From Mesorhizobium sp. NFR06 (GTDB lineage Bacteria; Pseudomonadota; Alphaproteobacteria; Rhizobiales; Rhizobiaceae), in NCBI RefSeq assembly GCF_900115245.1, contig NZ_FOVT01000005.1, positions 186,001 through 250,000 of the forward strand: a stretch of 64,000 nucleotides of DNA. Direction: 5' to 3'. The position numbers and the translations under genes are program-made. The notes under the pieces are model-generated. The model was not told the DNA's origin. It worked only from the letters and a program-made list of their open reading frames with translations, and did not search any database. Below are positions 25,461-34,305 of this stretch, one piece after another (position 1 is the first letter of the stretch; each line of letters begins with the position of its first letter).

Positions 25461-25913
25461 TCACCTGCCCAAACGCTTCTTGCCAGTGCTCTTCGCTGGT
25501 TTTGCCGCGACCTTCCGCCCTAGGCCTGAAGCCTTTGCCAACTCTGACCGCTGCGCGGCGTAGCTCGGTGCCACCATCGGATAATCTCGCGCCAAGCCCC
25601 ATTTCTCACGATACGCTTCCGGCGTAAGTCCGTAGTGCACGCCGAGATGTCGCTTCAGCGATTTGAACTTCTTTCCGTCTTCGAGACAGACGATGTAATC
25701 GGGGAACACCGATCGCTTAGGATTGACCGCGGGCACCCGGGGCGGCGTCGCAGGCTCGGTCGGCTGGCCGACCTTAGCAAGCGACGAATTCACGCTTGCG
25801 ATCAGATCCGAAAGAGATGCAACCGGCACCGGGTTGTTGCTGACATATGCCGACACGATGTCGGCGGTAAGCTCAATCAAAAGTGGCATCGGCTGCTGCG
25901 TCTCGTCCGGCAC
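25461..25913 (-). CDS. MucR/Ros family transcriptional regulator
   Basis: A 150-residue member of the Ros/MucR family. The C-terminal half has IVCLEDGKKFKSLKRHLGVH and YGLTPEAYREKWGLARDYPM, the zinc-finger-like DNA-binding core; the first zinc Cys is present (IVCLEDGK) and the following positions are KxF, as in many MucR proteins with a divergent zinc site. It starts at GTG 25913 with AGGAG seven bases upstream. In rhizobia these proteins silence or regulate exopolysaccharide, motility and horizontally acquired genes. The Lys-rich tail (KPAKSTGKKRLGR) is longer than usual. Confidence 0.9.
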   Translation of the reverse strand: MPDETQQPMPLLIELTADIVSAYVSNNPVPVASLSDLIASVNSSLAKVGQPTEPATPPRVPAVNPKRSVFPDYIVCLEDGKKFKSLKRHLGVHYGLTPEAYREKWGLARDYPMVAPSYAAQRSELAKASGLGRKVAAKPAKSTGKKRLGR

Positions 25914-26127
25914 TCAAATCTCCTGCGTCTAGAACCAAAGGCGACCCTTATCGGCTTTAGAAAGAAACGCCAAGGTGGCAATGGAAGCTCAGCTTTCAAA
26001 AATCGCCAATCGGCGAAATTGCGGTCTAGCGTGTTTCGCCTAGCTCCCACCAAAAACACCGTCTGCTGATCGCTATAACAATGCAAGACAGATCATCAAC
26101 GATCTGAAGCTCACAAGGACGATCGAC

Positions 26128-26538
26128 ATGACACACTCCGAAACAAGGCCATATGCGAACACGCGGCTTGCGAAATTCGTCGAGCGGCGAATTCTTGAAC
26201 TGAGGCCAAAGAAGACGCAATCGGCTATTGCTAGCGAAGCCGGATTTTCTCAACACACGATGCTGGTGAACATTAAGACGGGCACAAGCAAACTGCCGCT
26301 CGACCGCGTCCCTGCGCTCGCAAAAGCTTTGGACTGCGATGCAGCGATGCTCTTCATGCTTGCCATTGAACAACTTGGTAATGACGCCACAGGTGTCGCC
26401 ATCAAGCGCATCTTCGGCACCTTGGTCACGGCCAACGAGGCCGATTGGCTTGAGGAAATTAGGGACGCATCAGGTCATACCGACCCAAGCATCACCTCCA
26501 AGGCTCGCGCAGCCATTCGCGGGATCTTTGGCAAGTGA
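26128..26538 (+). CDS. XRE-like helix-turn-helix protein
   Basis: A 136-residue protein. Residues about 12-75 resemble a phage-repressor helix-turn-helix (RRILELRPKKTQSAIASEAG, FSQHTMLVNIKTGTSKLPLD, RVPALAKALDCDAAMLF). The C-terminal half is helical and may dimerise. A CGCTATAAC motif lies 48 bases upstream. The stop overlaps GTG of the next small gene, so the two are probably made together. Confidence 0.75.
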   Translation: MTHSETRPYANTRLAKFVERRILELRPKKTQSAIASEAGFSQHTMLVNIKTGTSKLPLDRVPALAKALDCDAAMLFMLAIEQLGNDATGVAIKRIFGTLVTANEADWLEEIRDASGHTDPSITSKARAAIRGIFGK

Positions 26539-26714
26539 ACAGAGTCGAGAACAAAACGACCTCCCCTTGGCTCACTCACGGCATTAGGCCCACCCCGAAC
26601 GAGTGCTCGTGGATTGAGTTTATCCGATTGATCACTGCGGATAGTGACCCTCCGCCGACGTTTGAGCGTGTGCAAAAGCTCCGCAAGGTCTTCCAGCAAT
26701 CTCGCGGACGCTAG
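26535..26714 (+). CDS. Small coupled protein (59 aa)
   Basis: GTG 26535 overlaps the stop of the XRE-like gene as GTGA and opens a 59-residue frame ending at TAG 26712-26714: a short N-terminus, WLTHGIRPTPNECSWIEFIR in the middle and a basic helix (FERVQKLRKVFQQSRGR). The tight overlap and natural composition support a real gene. It may be a partner of the helix-turn-helix protein; no family is known. Confidence 0.5.
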   Translation: MNRVENKTTSPWLTHGIRPTPNECSWIEFIRLITADSDPPPTFERVQKLRKVFQQSRGR

Positions 26715-26780
26715 CTCAATCGCTTTCCCGCTAGCCTTTTTCATTCGCCCAGGTCGCACCTGGCGCGCTGATCCATCGCC

Positions 26781-27107
26781 ATGACCAAAAAAACCTACTT
26801 CAACCCTCGCTGGGACGGAGCGTCGATCCCCAAGAGGCACTGGCACTTCCATCGCCAACTCCTCATTCGCTACAGGATCGTCCTTGGACCCGGTGACTTC
26901 TCGGAAATGCTCCATGACATCAGGCACGGTTACGCCAAGCTAATTGAAATGCGCACAAAAAAGATGGCCATCTACTCGGTCAGAATTTATCGGTTCGACG
27001 AGCGGATTTACGTCCTGTCCGACGGTAGGGATGTCTTCACCGCCTGGCCGCCCAGCAAGAGACTCAACGAGAAGCGCCGAGCCTTGCGCTTGGACGCCGA
27101 CGATTGA
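26781..27107 (+). CDS. Hypothetical basic protein (108 aa)
   Basis: Starts ATG 26781 with MTKKTYFNPRWDGASIPKRH. It is rich in aromatic and basic residues and has regular beta-like spacing (MAIYSVRIYRFDERIYVLSD) in the middle. It may continue the small operon of 26128-26714. No known domain is recognised and no ribosome binding site is clear. Its stop lies 13 bases from the converging exonuclease stop. Confidence 0.6.
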   Translation: MTKKTYFNPRWDGASIPKRHWHFHRQLLIRYRIVLGPGDFSEMLHDIRHGYAKLIEMRTKKMAIYSVRIYRFDERIYVLSDGRDVFTAWPPSKRLNEKRRALRLDADD

Positions 27108-27119
27108 TCGTCGCTTCGG

Positions 27120-28541
27120 TCAGCCGACGCCAGGAACCCCCAGAAGCTGGCGAGCTTCCTCTCGCCAGGCCTTCAGCCTCGTCAGGTGCTCACCAAGCCT
27201 CGGTCGATGGGCTGGCTCTAGATTCGCCAGAAGCGCCTCACCGTCCTCGATCGCCTGCTCGAGCGTCACCCATCTTGTTGCTTCGCGGCGGGCATGGATG
27301 CGCTCGGCAACGGCGCGAGTATATTGATTTCGCATTGTGTCCGGCATGATGTAGGGCGCGTCGAAGTAGATCAGGCGCCGCGACAGACCTCTCAATCGCG
27401 GGTCATCGAACTGGCCTGATATAGACAACCTTTGAGGCCATTCCGCCCTGTGGAACTCGTCGATCAGATACTGGTCTCCCGGTGAATAGAACCCCCCGTA
27501 GATCTGCTCCTCGAGATGTGGGCTCTCCGGGAACGGAGCTCGACTGGATACAACGGTTTCAATCAGGCGCTTTCTCAGGCCTTCATCCGCACGCACTTGT
27601 TCAGCGCGTCGAGCGATCTCGTCGAGGCCAATTTCATACCCTGCTGCTTTCGGACCGGCGACTTCGATTGGCAGGAAGAGGGGACAGGCGTTCAGCTTCA
27701 GGGACGATACGGGCCTGGGCTTGGTCTTGATATGGGCGGAGAGCTCTTCGGCCGTCATTGCAGCAAGCAGCGCTGGATCTTGCCTAAGGTCGAGCGTGAA
27801 GAGTTCGCCGGAGTTCCCGGGATTGATCCCGAGGGCCGTAACCAGGCTCGGCACACATCGTCCAAATCGCAGAAGCGTGGCAACGAATGCCGACTGGTCT
27901 TCCACATATTCGGTTGCGAGCGCCTTCGTCCGATAAGCCATCGCAGATTGCCAGATCACGGGCGCATGCGCACGAACGAGCCTCGCCAAGTGAATAGTGG
28001 CATGAACGTCGGCCAAAGCGTCATGGGCGTCGCTGTGATTAAAGCCGTTCACTGGTGCAAGCCGATCGAGTTTAAAACTCACACGTGCCTTCTCGTTCAC
28101 AGGCCAGTGCAGGCCATCAGGCGCGAACGCGTGGGTGGCAATCATCAGGGGTAGGATGTCGAGCCGCGAATTGCCGCCGGTATTGGTAAGATAGATCGGC
28201 AGGAGCGAGCCATAGAAAGCTCGCCGGAGCATCTCCTCGTCGAAGCTGATCGAGTTATATCCAACCACCGTCGCCGGTGACCAGGAGTTCATCACCTCAT
28301 GGATACGCCGGCACATCTCGAAGTGAGAGGGCAGGGCAGGATCGAACAGCTGCTCGACGCGAACACCTGTCACCAGCATTGCAACGGGCGAGGGCACGAT
28401 GTGTGGGAGGAGCCGCGAGCGGATCTCGAACGTGTCGACCACGTTGAGATCGTCATCAGTCAGAACAGCCGCAAATTGGAGAATCTGATCGAAGGATCGA
28501 TCAGCCCCGGTCGACTCAATGTCGTAGAAAACGAAAGCCAT
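27120..28541 (-). CDS. sbcB: Exodeoxyribonuclease I-like 3'-5' exonuclease
   Basis: A 473-residue DEDDh exonuclease: FVFYDIESTGADRSFDQILQ carries the first Asp/Glu (Exo I), VVGYNSISFDEEMLRRAFY the second motif, and HDALADVHATI the HxAxxD third motif. The C-terminal part matches the SH3-like and helical region of ExoI, and the length fits the E. coli family (475 aa). It degrades single-stranded DNA 3' to 5' and takes part in mismatch repair and recombination. ATG 28541 is preferred because the family starts right before the FYDIE motif. Exonuclease I is not universal in rhizobia, so this may be an accessory copy. Confidence 0.87.
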   Translation of the reverse strand: MAFVFYDIESTGADRSFDQILQFAAVLTDDDLNVVDTFEIRSRLLPHIVPSPVAMLVTGVRVEQLFDPALPSHFEMCRRIHEVMNSWSPATVVGYNSISFDEEMLRRAFYGSLLPIYLTNTGGNSRLDILPLMIATHAFAPDGLHWPVNEKARVSFKLDRLAPVNGFNHSDAHDALADVHATIHLARLVRAHAPVIWQSAMAYRTKALATEYVEDQSAFVATLLRFGRCVPSLVTALGINPGNSGELFTLDLRQDPALLAAMTAEELSAHIKTKPRPVSSLKLNACPLFLPIEVAGPKAAGYEIGLDEIARRAEQVRADEGLRKRLIETVVSSRAPFPESPHLEEQIYGGFYSPGDQYLIDEFHRAEWPQRLSISGQFDDPRLRGLSRRLIYFDAPYIMPDTMRNQYTRAVAERIHARREATRWVTLEQAIEDGEALLANLEPAHRPRLGEHLTRLKAWREEARQLLGVPGVG

Positions 28542-28873
28542 CCGCGCCTGCCCCTGCAGGCTTAATGCACGAATACCTATTTGGGTGACAAGAGCGCATC
28601 CTGTTCGGAAAAGCGCGAGCACCCGAAATATAAGCAGGGAGTCTGGACAATCATCGCCCGGCAGACAACGGGCGGCAACTTGAAAGGGTAAACTGTCCGG
28701 CATTGGGCGGATACGTATTCAGGACCCCAGCTCTCATGACTATATGTTGCTGCTGCCTAAGTGTGGTCGTGGACAGAGGGGAATGTGCCTGTCACCGACC
28801 GCATGTCCCCAACGAGCCAGCGTCCAAAAGCCCATGAACCCTAAAAGGTTGGCGGTTTTGTTCGCCGGAAGGT

Positions 28874-29014
28874 CCACCCCCTTAGGAACCAATCGACATT
28901 TTACCTGCAAGTGTTCCAAAGGATCGAAGTCCTAGGGTTGCCATGGTTCGTCCATCCGGATGCCTTCTGGTGCCCAGAAATTTGGAAATCCGGAACCACC
29001 TCTCCCGGTGGGGT
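28874..29014. repeat. Dispersed repeat, copy B
   Basis: Partner of 4456-4592. The same ordered blocks occur here: TTAGGAACCAATCGACATT, then CATCCGGATG, TTCTGGTGCCCAGA, GAAAT, and ACCACCTCTCCCGGTGGGG, with different spacer sequence between the first and second blocks. The last block could form a CCACC/GGTGG hairpin. Confidence 0.55.
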
Positions 29015-29131
29015 CGCAAAGGCTCCCGTCGGCAGATCCGATCTCTGGCGTTGCCGCCGGCAACCACGCGCGTGTTCCAGTTTACGCATTCTGTCAAATC
29101 ATCTCTCGACGAAAGATGACTGACTCCTATT

Positions 29132-29160
29132 AGGTTGACAGAAGTTGACGTAAGTTGACG
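29132..29160 (+). repeat. Three GTTGAC motifs at exact 10-bp spacing
   Basis: GTTGAC begins at 29134, 29144 and 29154, so the three copies lie on one face of the helix. Flanking bases are partly conserved (GAA-GTTGAC, TAA-GTTGAC). A cooperative protein-binding site or a short iteron-like array is possible; nothing adjacent identifies the protein. Confidence 0.4.
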
Positions 29161-29789
29161 CGGCACCCCTGGCCAATAAAAAATTGCCAAGGTGTCAACC
29201 AACTCTGGCGAATCGCAAACTCGGCATATAAGGCCGCCAGATCGCTTAGCGTCGAGGACTTGGATAAGGGCTCCAAAGGTGTCGGATACGCTCTGGTCGC
29301 TTTCCCTGACCGATACAGAGCGTAGCCCGATCGGCACTGGCCACATCAAGCTACTCAAGGCTGAATAGCTATTCTTCGTTTAGGCTTTGCATGTGTTGGG
29401 GTGCTTCTCGGGTCAAGCACGGACTGGTCACCCTCGCTGCGTGAGACATCTGGAGGCCACGCAGGCGAATGAAGAAGCACAACCCGCGTCATGGGCCCTG
29501 GATGAAATGCGCTCCTGCACTTGCCCTGGGTTGGTAGTCGGGACATCGCCTTTGGATTTTGCAATCGCAGATTTCCCGCGGGGGCCACCCAGCCTCAGCT
29601 GATCTACCGCGTTCGCGGGCGAGCTCGTCGGCGGGTTGAGGGCGCTGACCGTGAGGTAGGACTGCTCAAATATCCAAACGACTTGAATTTTGGGGCCACC
29701 CCGAGGTCGCCAATCTTTTTTGCAAAACCGACGAACGCGCCGCCGCGTCGCCGCTATAACGCCGCGAGCCAATCACAAAGGAGAATACT

Positions 29790-30743
29790 ATGGCTCACGA
29801 AGACGACGTCCAGGATCTCGACCTCGACAGCAATGACCTTGCCGAAGTCGATAAAATTGAGGTGGAGGAAAGCAAGCAGGAGGCCTACGCAAGCCAGGAA
29901 ATGACGTCGTTCCGAGCGCCCGTCTATAAAGAGATGACGCTCGCTCTCGCTAAGCAGGCCGAGGAAACTGCTGGTCGCATCCGCGACCACAGAAAGACGA
30001 TGCGTGGGAGCATGGTTAAAATCGGTAAGGAGCTGGCGGCCATCAAGGACAAGCTCGGACATGGTCATTTTAGCAAGTGGCTTGTGGCTGAGTTCGAGAT
30101 GTCGCACCAGACCGCATGCAACTACATGAATGTCGCGCGTGTCTTCGGTGAAATCGACCTTGAGGTCGACCTGGCTGACGCGACTCTATCGTTGCTCGCA
30201 GCGCCGAGCGTCGACCATGTGAGAAGTAAGGTCCTCGCCGAAATTAGGGCGGACATGGCCAAAGCTTTCGCGAGAGCGCCTTCAGCGAGAGCAGTGAAGC
30301 AGAAGATCCACGCTGCCTTGAACAAGAGCAAGGCCGCTGTCGCGAACGCACCTGTGAAGGCAGCACCGACTACCACAAAGTCATCGACACCTCCACCAGC
30401 TCAGTCGCCAACGCCTGCCACGCCGATCAATGGCACGCCGCCGAAAGCGGCATCTGTTAAAGGTGCATCCATCTCGTCGCCGGCACCCTCACCGAGTGCC
30501 AGTTCATCGGCGGTCTCACCAACTCGTGCTGCGCTTCCAGCGGGGACGCCAGAGGTCAGAGCGGTGCCGACCTGGAGCTCAGAAGCAAAGGCGGCGGCTG
30601 CCAGCCTGGTCAAAATGCTGTCGAGCTCAGTGGTGGAGTTCGCTAGGCTTTACGGGATCGCAGGCCATCAGGCGTTCGGCGAGGCACTGTCCGCAGCGTC
30701 GAAAGAAGCGGAGCGGTCGCAGGTGCTGCACAAGGCAGCCTAG
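29790..30743 (+). CDS. DUF3102 domain protein
   Basis: A 317-residue protein. Residues about 55-150 match DUF3102: IRDHRKTMRGSMVKIGKELA, AIKDKLGHGHFSKWLVAEFE, MSHQTACNYMNVARVF. That core resembles a helix-turn-helix that often occurs in plasmid and phage genes. It is followed by a long Ala/Pro/Ser/Thr-rich linker (about 190-255) and a final helix. AAAGGAG lies 7 bases before ATG 29790, and a CGCTATAAC motif 29 bases upstream. Function is unknown; its family and neighbours suggest an island or plasmid role. Confidence 0.8.
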   Translation: MAHEDDVQDLDLDSNDLAEVDKIEVEESKQEAYASQEMTSFRAPVYKEMTLALAKQAEETAGRIRDHRKTMRGSMVKIGKELAAIKDKLGHGHFSKWLVAEFEMSHQTACNYMNVARVFGEIDLEVDLADATLSLLAAPSVDHVRSKVLAEIRADMAKAFARAPSARAVKQKIHAALNKSKAAVANAPVKAAPTTTKSSTPPPAQSPTPATPINGTPPKAASVKGASISSPAPSPSASSSAVSPTRAALPAGTPEVRAVPTWSSEAKAAAASLVKMLSSSVVEFARLYGIAGHQAFGEALSAASKEAERSQVLHKAA

Positions 30744-30939
30744 ACCGCAGGCTGGAAAGGTGGCCCCCGCCGGACACGGCGGGGCTACCACGGAGCCGCC
30801 GGCGGCCGGTAGCGTGCTTTGCCTGTTTCTGTAAGATGCGGGTGCTTCCCGAGCCGGACCAGTTTCCTGAGCCGGCTCCTTCTTCTTCCACCTCCCCTTT
30901 TCCGGCGAAGAAAAAAAGATCCGCCGGGCGAGGGAGGTG

Positions 30940-31025
30940 ACAAGCGAGCGAAGCGAGCGCCGGAACCGAGCGCAGCCCGTCGCGCCGAAGGCGCGACGTG
31001 TTTGATAAGCGTGTCACGCTTTTTG
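30940..31025 (+). terminator. Dense hairpin region, terminator candidate
   Basis: Three structures in a row: GCGAGCGAAGCGAGCGC (near 30943-30959), a perfect 9-bp stem CGTCGCGCC-GAA-GGCGCGACG (30979-30999) and a small AGCG/CGCT stem followed by TTTTT (about 31008-31024). The last has the form of an intrinsic terminator for the DUF3102 transcript. Confidence 0.5.
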
Positions 31026-31049
31026 GACTCTTGTAGAATCTTTTATAAT
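31023..31049 (+). promoter_or_regulatory. Sigma-70-like promoter candidate
   Basis: TATAAT at 31044-31049 is a perfect -10 box in an AT-rich patch; TTGGAC at 31023-31028 is a possible -35 with a short 15-bp spacer (TTTTGG two bases earlier gives 17). It would start transcription near 31056, ahead of the gene at 31109. Confidence 0.5.
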
Positions 31050-31108
31050 TAAAGAGTTGTATATTACACAGGAGAAAAGCGTGACACTCAACCCGAATAA
31101 GGAGGCAG

Positions 31109-31669
31109 ATGAAGGTGTCGCGCCCGTATGAACGACCACGGCCATTGAGCGACGATGAGATGGAGCTGCGTGCAGAACACAATATCGAGCTCAACGAGGT
31201 CCCACGTTCCATTGAACTCGACCTGGGAGGCGATGGTCCAGATGTCGACTGGAGCGTCCTTGACGTTCCGGCAACTATCGAGAGTTCCGCGCCGGCAAAA
31301 AAGAAGATCGATCCCGCCAGGCTTGCTCTGCTCAATAAGGGCATCGTGAGGGCCAAGGAACTGACGACACTGAATAAGGCTCGTTATTCAGGACAACGAC
31401 AGAAGGATCGTGGGGAGAAGCGACTCCAATATGCGACCAAAATCCGAGCGGAGCAGGACCGAGCTGTACGCCCATACAGGCATCTAGGGGCTATGAGTGC
31501 GGAAGAGAAGGCCGACCATGAACGCGAGCTGGCACGACTCCGCCAAGAGAAGCGCCGACAACGCAGGCGTGGGTCGGCAAGCGGACCGGTGCCAGGCAAA
31601 GCTGGCGCGGCGGCCGGCGCCGGGGACAGCGGATTGTCAGACACCTGGCCAAGGGCTCCCGACAGTTAG
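31109..31669 (+). CDS. Hypothetical charged protein (186 aa)
   Basis: Starts at ATG 31109 just after an AGGAGG. The N-terminal half is acidic (RSIELDLGGDGPDVDWSVLD), the middle is Lys/Arg-rich helical sequence and residues about 125-160 form a probable coiled coil (EEKADHERELARLRQEKRRQ). A 16-codon frame with its own AGGAG (GTG 31081 to TGA 31131) overlaps the gene start and could be a leader peptide. No family is recognised. It seems to belong with the DUF3102 gene and the gene at 32043. Confidence 0.6.
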   Translation: MKVSRPYERPRPLSDDEMELRAEHNIELNEVPRSIELDLGGDGPDVDWSVLDVPATIESSAPAKKKIDPARLALLNKGIVRAKELTTLNKARYSGQRQKDRGEKRLQYATKIRAEQDRAVRPYRHLGAMSAEEKADHERELARLRQEKRRQRRRGSASGPVPGKAGAAAGAGDSGLSDTWPRAPDS

Positions 31670-32042
31670 CCCTCTAACCGCGCTGGAACAGCGCCTTCTC
31701 GGTTCAGCGCTCCTGCCGCATGACCCGCCGCGGGCATGTCGCGAGATAAATGCGATCTTGTCCTGGCGACCAGACACAGCCTAGGCTGACACGGCCGACC
31801 ATTGAGGTTCGCATTGCCACCACAAATGGCGACGTCAACGCTTTAGCCTCTTTGCGCGCCCAGGTAGCTGCAGTCTTTGCCCCGGGGCCGGCCGGCATCT
31901 CGGCTCGACCGGCGAGTTCGTATCCCAGGTGACGCATTACTGCGTTCTACGTTTTTCTCGTTTTTGACGCACTCGCTCGCTGCCGGCCGCTATAACAGCA
32001 ATAGTTCGCAAACCCGTTTCACCAAACCAGAAGGAGAATAGC

Positions 32043-32822
32043 GTGAGCCACGAGCATAAACATATCGGACGAGAAGAACGAAATAACGACCAAGACGAGG
32101 CAGATTTGATGGCTTTCCTTAAGGAGATTGACGATGAAGGCGACACCGATGTCTGCGATCAGGAGGATGTTGCATACGAGAGGAGAGTCTGCGTGCCATT
32201 CCCGATGGAATGTCCCTCGATCTTCGGTGTCAGCTACATCGAACTGCCAATTAGAAAAATTCTGACCTGGGCAGCCGAGGAATATAAGGACAGCCGCGAG
32301 CTGCTGATGAACATCAGAGAAGAGTTCTATTTCGGTGATCATCCGGACGATTATGACTACCTCGTTGATTCCGGGCCGGTTCATCTCCTTTCCCGTGAAG
32401 AGTTGGCCATCCGACGCCTGGCGCTTGAAAAGGATCGAGGTGCCCGTGAGATGCGTCGTTTGGGGTTCCAGCGAGAGGATGAGCTTGGCGAGCACCAATG
32501 TGAAGAGGACCGGGGAGCTCGCGAAGCAGCGAGACATTCGTTTCGCAAAGAAGACGAGGAGATCCGAAAAGGTAAAAGGGACTGTTGGGCCGAGGACGAA
32601 ATGATCGACCGGGAGTGGGAACGATTCATCGTTGAGAGGGACAGTTGGCCCCCCGAGCGCAGGAGCGAAATGGAGCGGGCCGAGCGAGCCAGGCTCGCCG
32701 CTTTGGATGAGCAACTTCAGTCCAGGTATGGAAAGCTGTCCGATCTTGAATTCGCTTTGATGGAGAAGATCACGAGGCGCGGTGAGGCGGAGGCCAAATT
32801 CGCGTCGAGTGCGAGCTCCTAG
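32043..32822 (+). CDS. Hypothetical, very charged coiled-coil protein
   Basis: A 259-residue protein from GTG 32043, with AAGGAG upstream and a CGCTATAAC motif 46 bases before the start. Residues 1-45 are acidic; residues about 55-110 look like a small folded domain (VPFPMECPSIFGVSYIELPI, LLMNIREEFYFG); residues about 120-255 are a long Glu/Arg helix likely to be a coiled coil. No known family. A structural or plasmid/island maintenance role is possible but unproven. Confidence 0.6.
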   Translation: MSHEHKHIGREERNNDQDEADLMAFLKEIDDEGDTDVCDQEDVAYERRVCVPFPMECPSIFGVSYIELPIRKILTWAAEEYKDSRELLMNIREEFYFGDHPDDYDYLVDSGPVHLLSREELAIRRLALEKDRGAREMRRLGFQREDELGEHQCEEDRGAREAARHSFRKEDEEIRKGKRDCWAEDEMIDREWERFIVERDSWPPERRSEMERAERARLAALDEQLQSRYGKLSDLEFALMEKITRRGEAEAKFASSASS

Positions 32823-32850
32823 GGTGCAACCGCTTGACTAACTTCCGAAC

Positions 32851-32880
32851 GGCCGACCCTACGCACTCGTAGAGTCGGCC
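32851..32880 (+). terminator. Strong stem-loop after the 32043 gene
   Basis: GGCCGAC (32851-32857) pairs with GTCGGCC (32874-32880) and CTACG (32859-32863) with CGTAG (32868-32872) around a CACT loop, with one mismatch between the stems. No long T-run follows, so termination is likely but not certain. Confidence 0.55.
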
Positions 32881-33096
32881 AACGCTTCGGAGGCCCTGTT
32901 GATCCTATCCATTAACAGAAATCCAGCATTGCGAATTTCGCTCCCTTTGATCGATCTCCCAGCGCCTCACGCCATGCGTCGGCGTGTCCAGTTTGTTTTA
33001 ACAAACTTTGGAAGAAGGGGCGGGAGGGACGTGCCATAGGCGATCGTGCGTCCGAGATGGGTGACGAGTCAGTTTGCGAAGTGTATTTAGTGAAAC

Positions 33097-34305
33097 ATGA
33101 CCATTTCACTCGACCATCACGCGACAACTCCCGCTGCTCAGCAGGTTGTCGATGCTATGGCCCCATATTGGCGCGATGTTCCGTTCAACGCCCACTCGGC
33201 CCACGCCGGAGGGGCGCTTTCGGAAAGCGCTGTCGAAACTGCGCGCGCGACGATCGCGGACCTTGTGGGCGCCTCAGCCCAAGAGATCACCTTCACGTCG
33301 GGTGCAACAGAGGCCAACAATCTAGCGATCTTAGGCTTGGCGCGTGCCGCGCAGAATGCGCGTCCTGAACGGACCCGCATCCTCACCAGCGCCATTGAGC
33401 ACAAGTGCGTTCTTGAAGCCGCGCGTCATCTCGCAACCCAGGGGTTTGAGCATGAGATGATTCCCGTGCTCACGAGTGGTCACGTTGATGTCGAACAATT
33501 GGAAGCGATGCTCGATGATCGCGTACTGTTGGTGGCCGTGATGGCCGCCAACAACGAAATCGGCACGATCCAGCCTCTGCCGGCGATCGCACGTCTATGC
33601 GAGGCGGCAGGCGCGATGCTCCATGTTGATGCGGCACAAGTGGTCGGTCGCATGCCGTTCGATGTCTTCGAGATCGGCTGCGATACGGCTAGCTTCTCGG
33701 CGCACAAAATGTATGGCCCGAAAGGTGTGGGTGCGCTTTATGTGAGTGCCGCTGCGAAACTGCGTCCGAAGCCGATCCTTTTTGGCGGCGGTCAGGAAAG
33801 TGGCTTGCGTCCAGGCACTCTGCCGGTCCCGCTCATTGTCGGATTTGGCAGAGCCGCGGAATTGGCAGCGCAAGCTCATGCTGATGGACCGCGCCTGCGC
33901 GAGCTTGCCGTTCGGTTCCTATTGGAGCTTGATCGGCTTGGCATCGATGCCCATGTAAATGGCAGCTTAGCTGACCGGCTGCCAGGCAGCCTGAATATTC
34001 ACATTCCTGGCGTGGATGCCGAAGAGCTCATCCAACGTCTCGGCGACAGCCTGCATCTGTCGACCGGGTCCGCTTGCCAATCCGGCGAGCTGCAGGGATC
34101 CCATGTATTGCGCGCGATCGGTCTACCGCCAAAATTGGTTTCTGCTTCGTTCCGGTTATGTTTCGGTATAGAACATGATGTAGGCGACGCCGTCAAAGCC
34201 GCTCACTGCCTTGCCGACTCGGTTCATACGTGCGAGAGTGCCGCTGGACGAAACGTCCAGTGGCAGGAGATTATAGATGGAGGCGTTCTTATCGGGAGAG
34301 TTTAG
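33097..34305 (+). CDS. sspA: Cysteine desulfurase, DNA phosphorothioation (SspA/DndA type)
   Basis: A 402-residue PLP enzyme. It begins ISLDHHATTP, has FTSGATEANNLAI, HVDAAQVVGRMPFD, the PLP lysine in SFSAHKMYGPKG and the catalytic Cys loop STGSACQSGEL. It takes sulfur from L-cysteine and passes it to the PP-loop partner (38493-39329) for replacement of a non-bridging backbone oxygen in DNA. A housekeeping IscS role is less likely because no Fe-S assembly genes are adjacent and the order of the next three genes is that of sspABCD. The start has no clear ribosome binding site. Confidence 0.85.
   Translation: MTISLDHHATTPAAQQVVDAMAPYWRDVPFNAHSAHAGGALSESAVETARATIADLVGASAQEITFTSGATEANNLAILGLARAAQNARPERTRILTSAIEHKCVLEAARHLATQGFEHEMIPVLTSGHVDVEQLEAMLDDRVLLVAVMAANNEIGTIQPLPAIARLCEAAGAMLHVDAAQVVGRMPFDVFEIGCDTASFSAHKMYGPKGVGALYVSAAAKLRPKPILFGGGQESGLRPGTLPVPLIVGFGRAAELAAQAHADGPRLRELAVRFLLELDRLGIDAHVNGSLADRLPGSLNIHIPGVDAEELIQRLGDSLHLSTGSACQSGELQGSHVLRAIGLPPKLVSASFRLCFGIEHDVGDAVKAAHCLADSVHTCESAAGRNVQWQEIIDGGVLIGRV

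Larger units (their letters stand above)
28542..29789. other. 1.25-kb region without a supportable gene
   Basis: The longest frames (for example 28882-29358 minus, 158 codons) carry no motif and cross the dispersed repeat. What can be seen: repeat copy B (28874-29014), three decamer-spaced GTTGAC motifs (29134-29159), and a CGCTATAAC motif (29752-29760) before the DUF3102 gene. Degraded mobile DNA is a reasonable reading. Confidence 0.5.

Noticed and set aside
29132..29160. CRISPR-like array
   Set aside because: The repeated units are only six bases with four-base gaps; no CRISPR array or cas gene was found anywhere in the window.
28882..29358. 158-codon minus-strand frame over repeat B
   Set aside because: No motif, no ribosome binding site, and the related repeat A does not keep the frame.
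33097..34305. Housekeeping IscS
   Set aside because: No iscU, iscA or suf genes are nearby, and the gene overlaps the DUF4007 gene of the phosphorothioation set.
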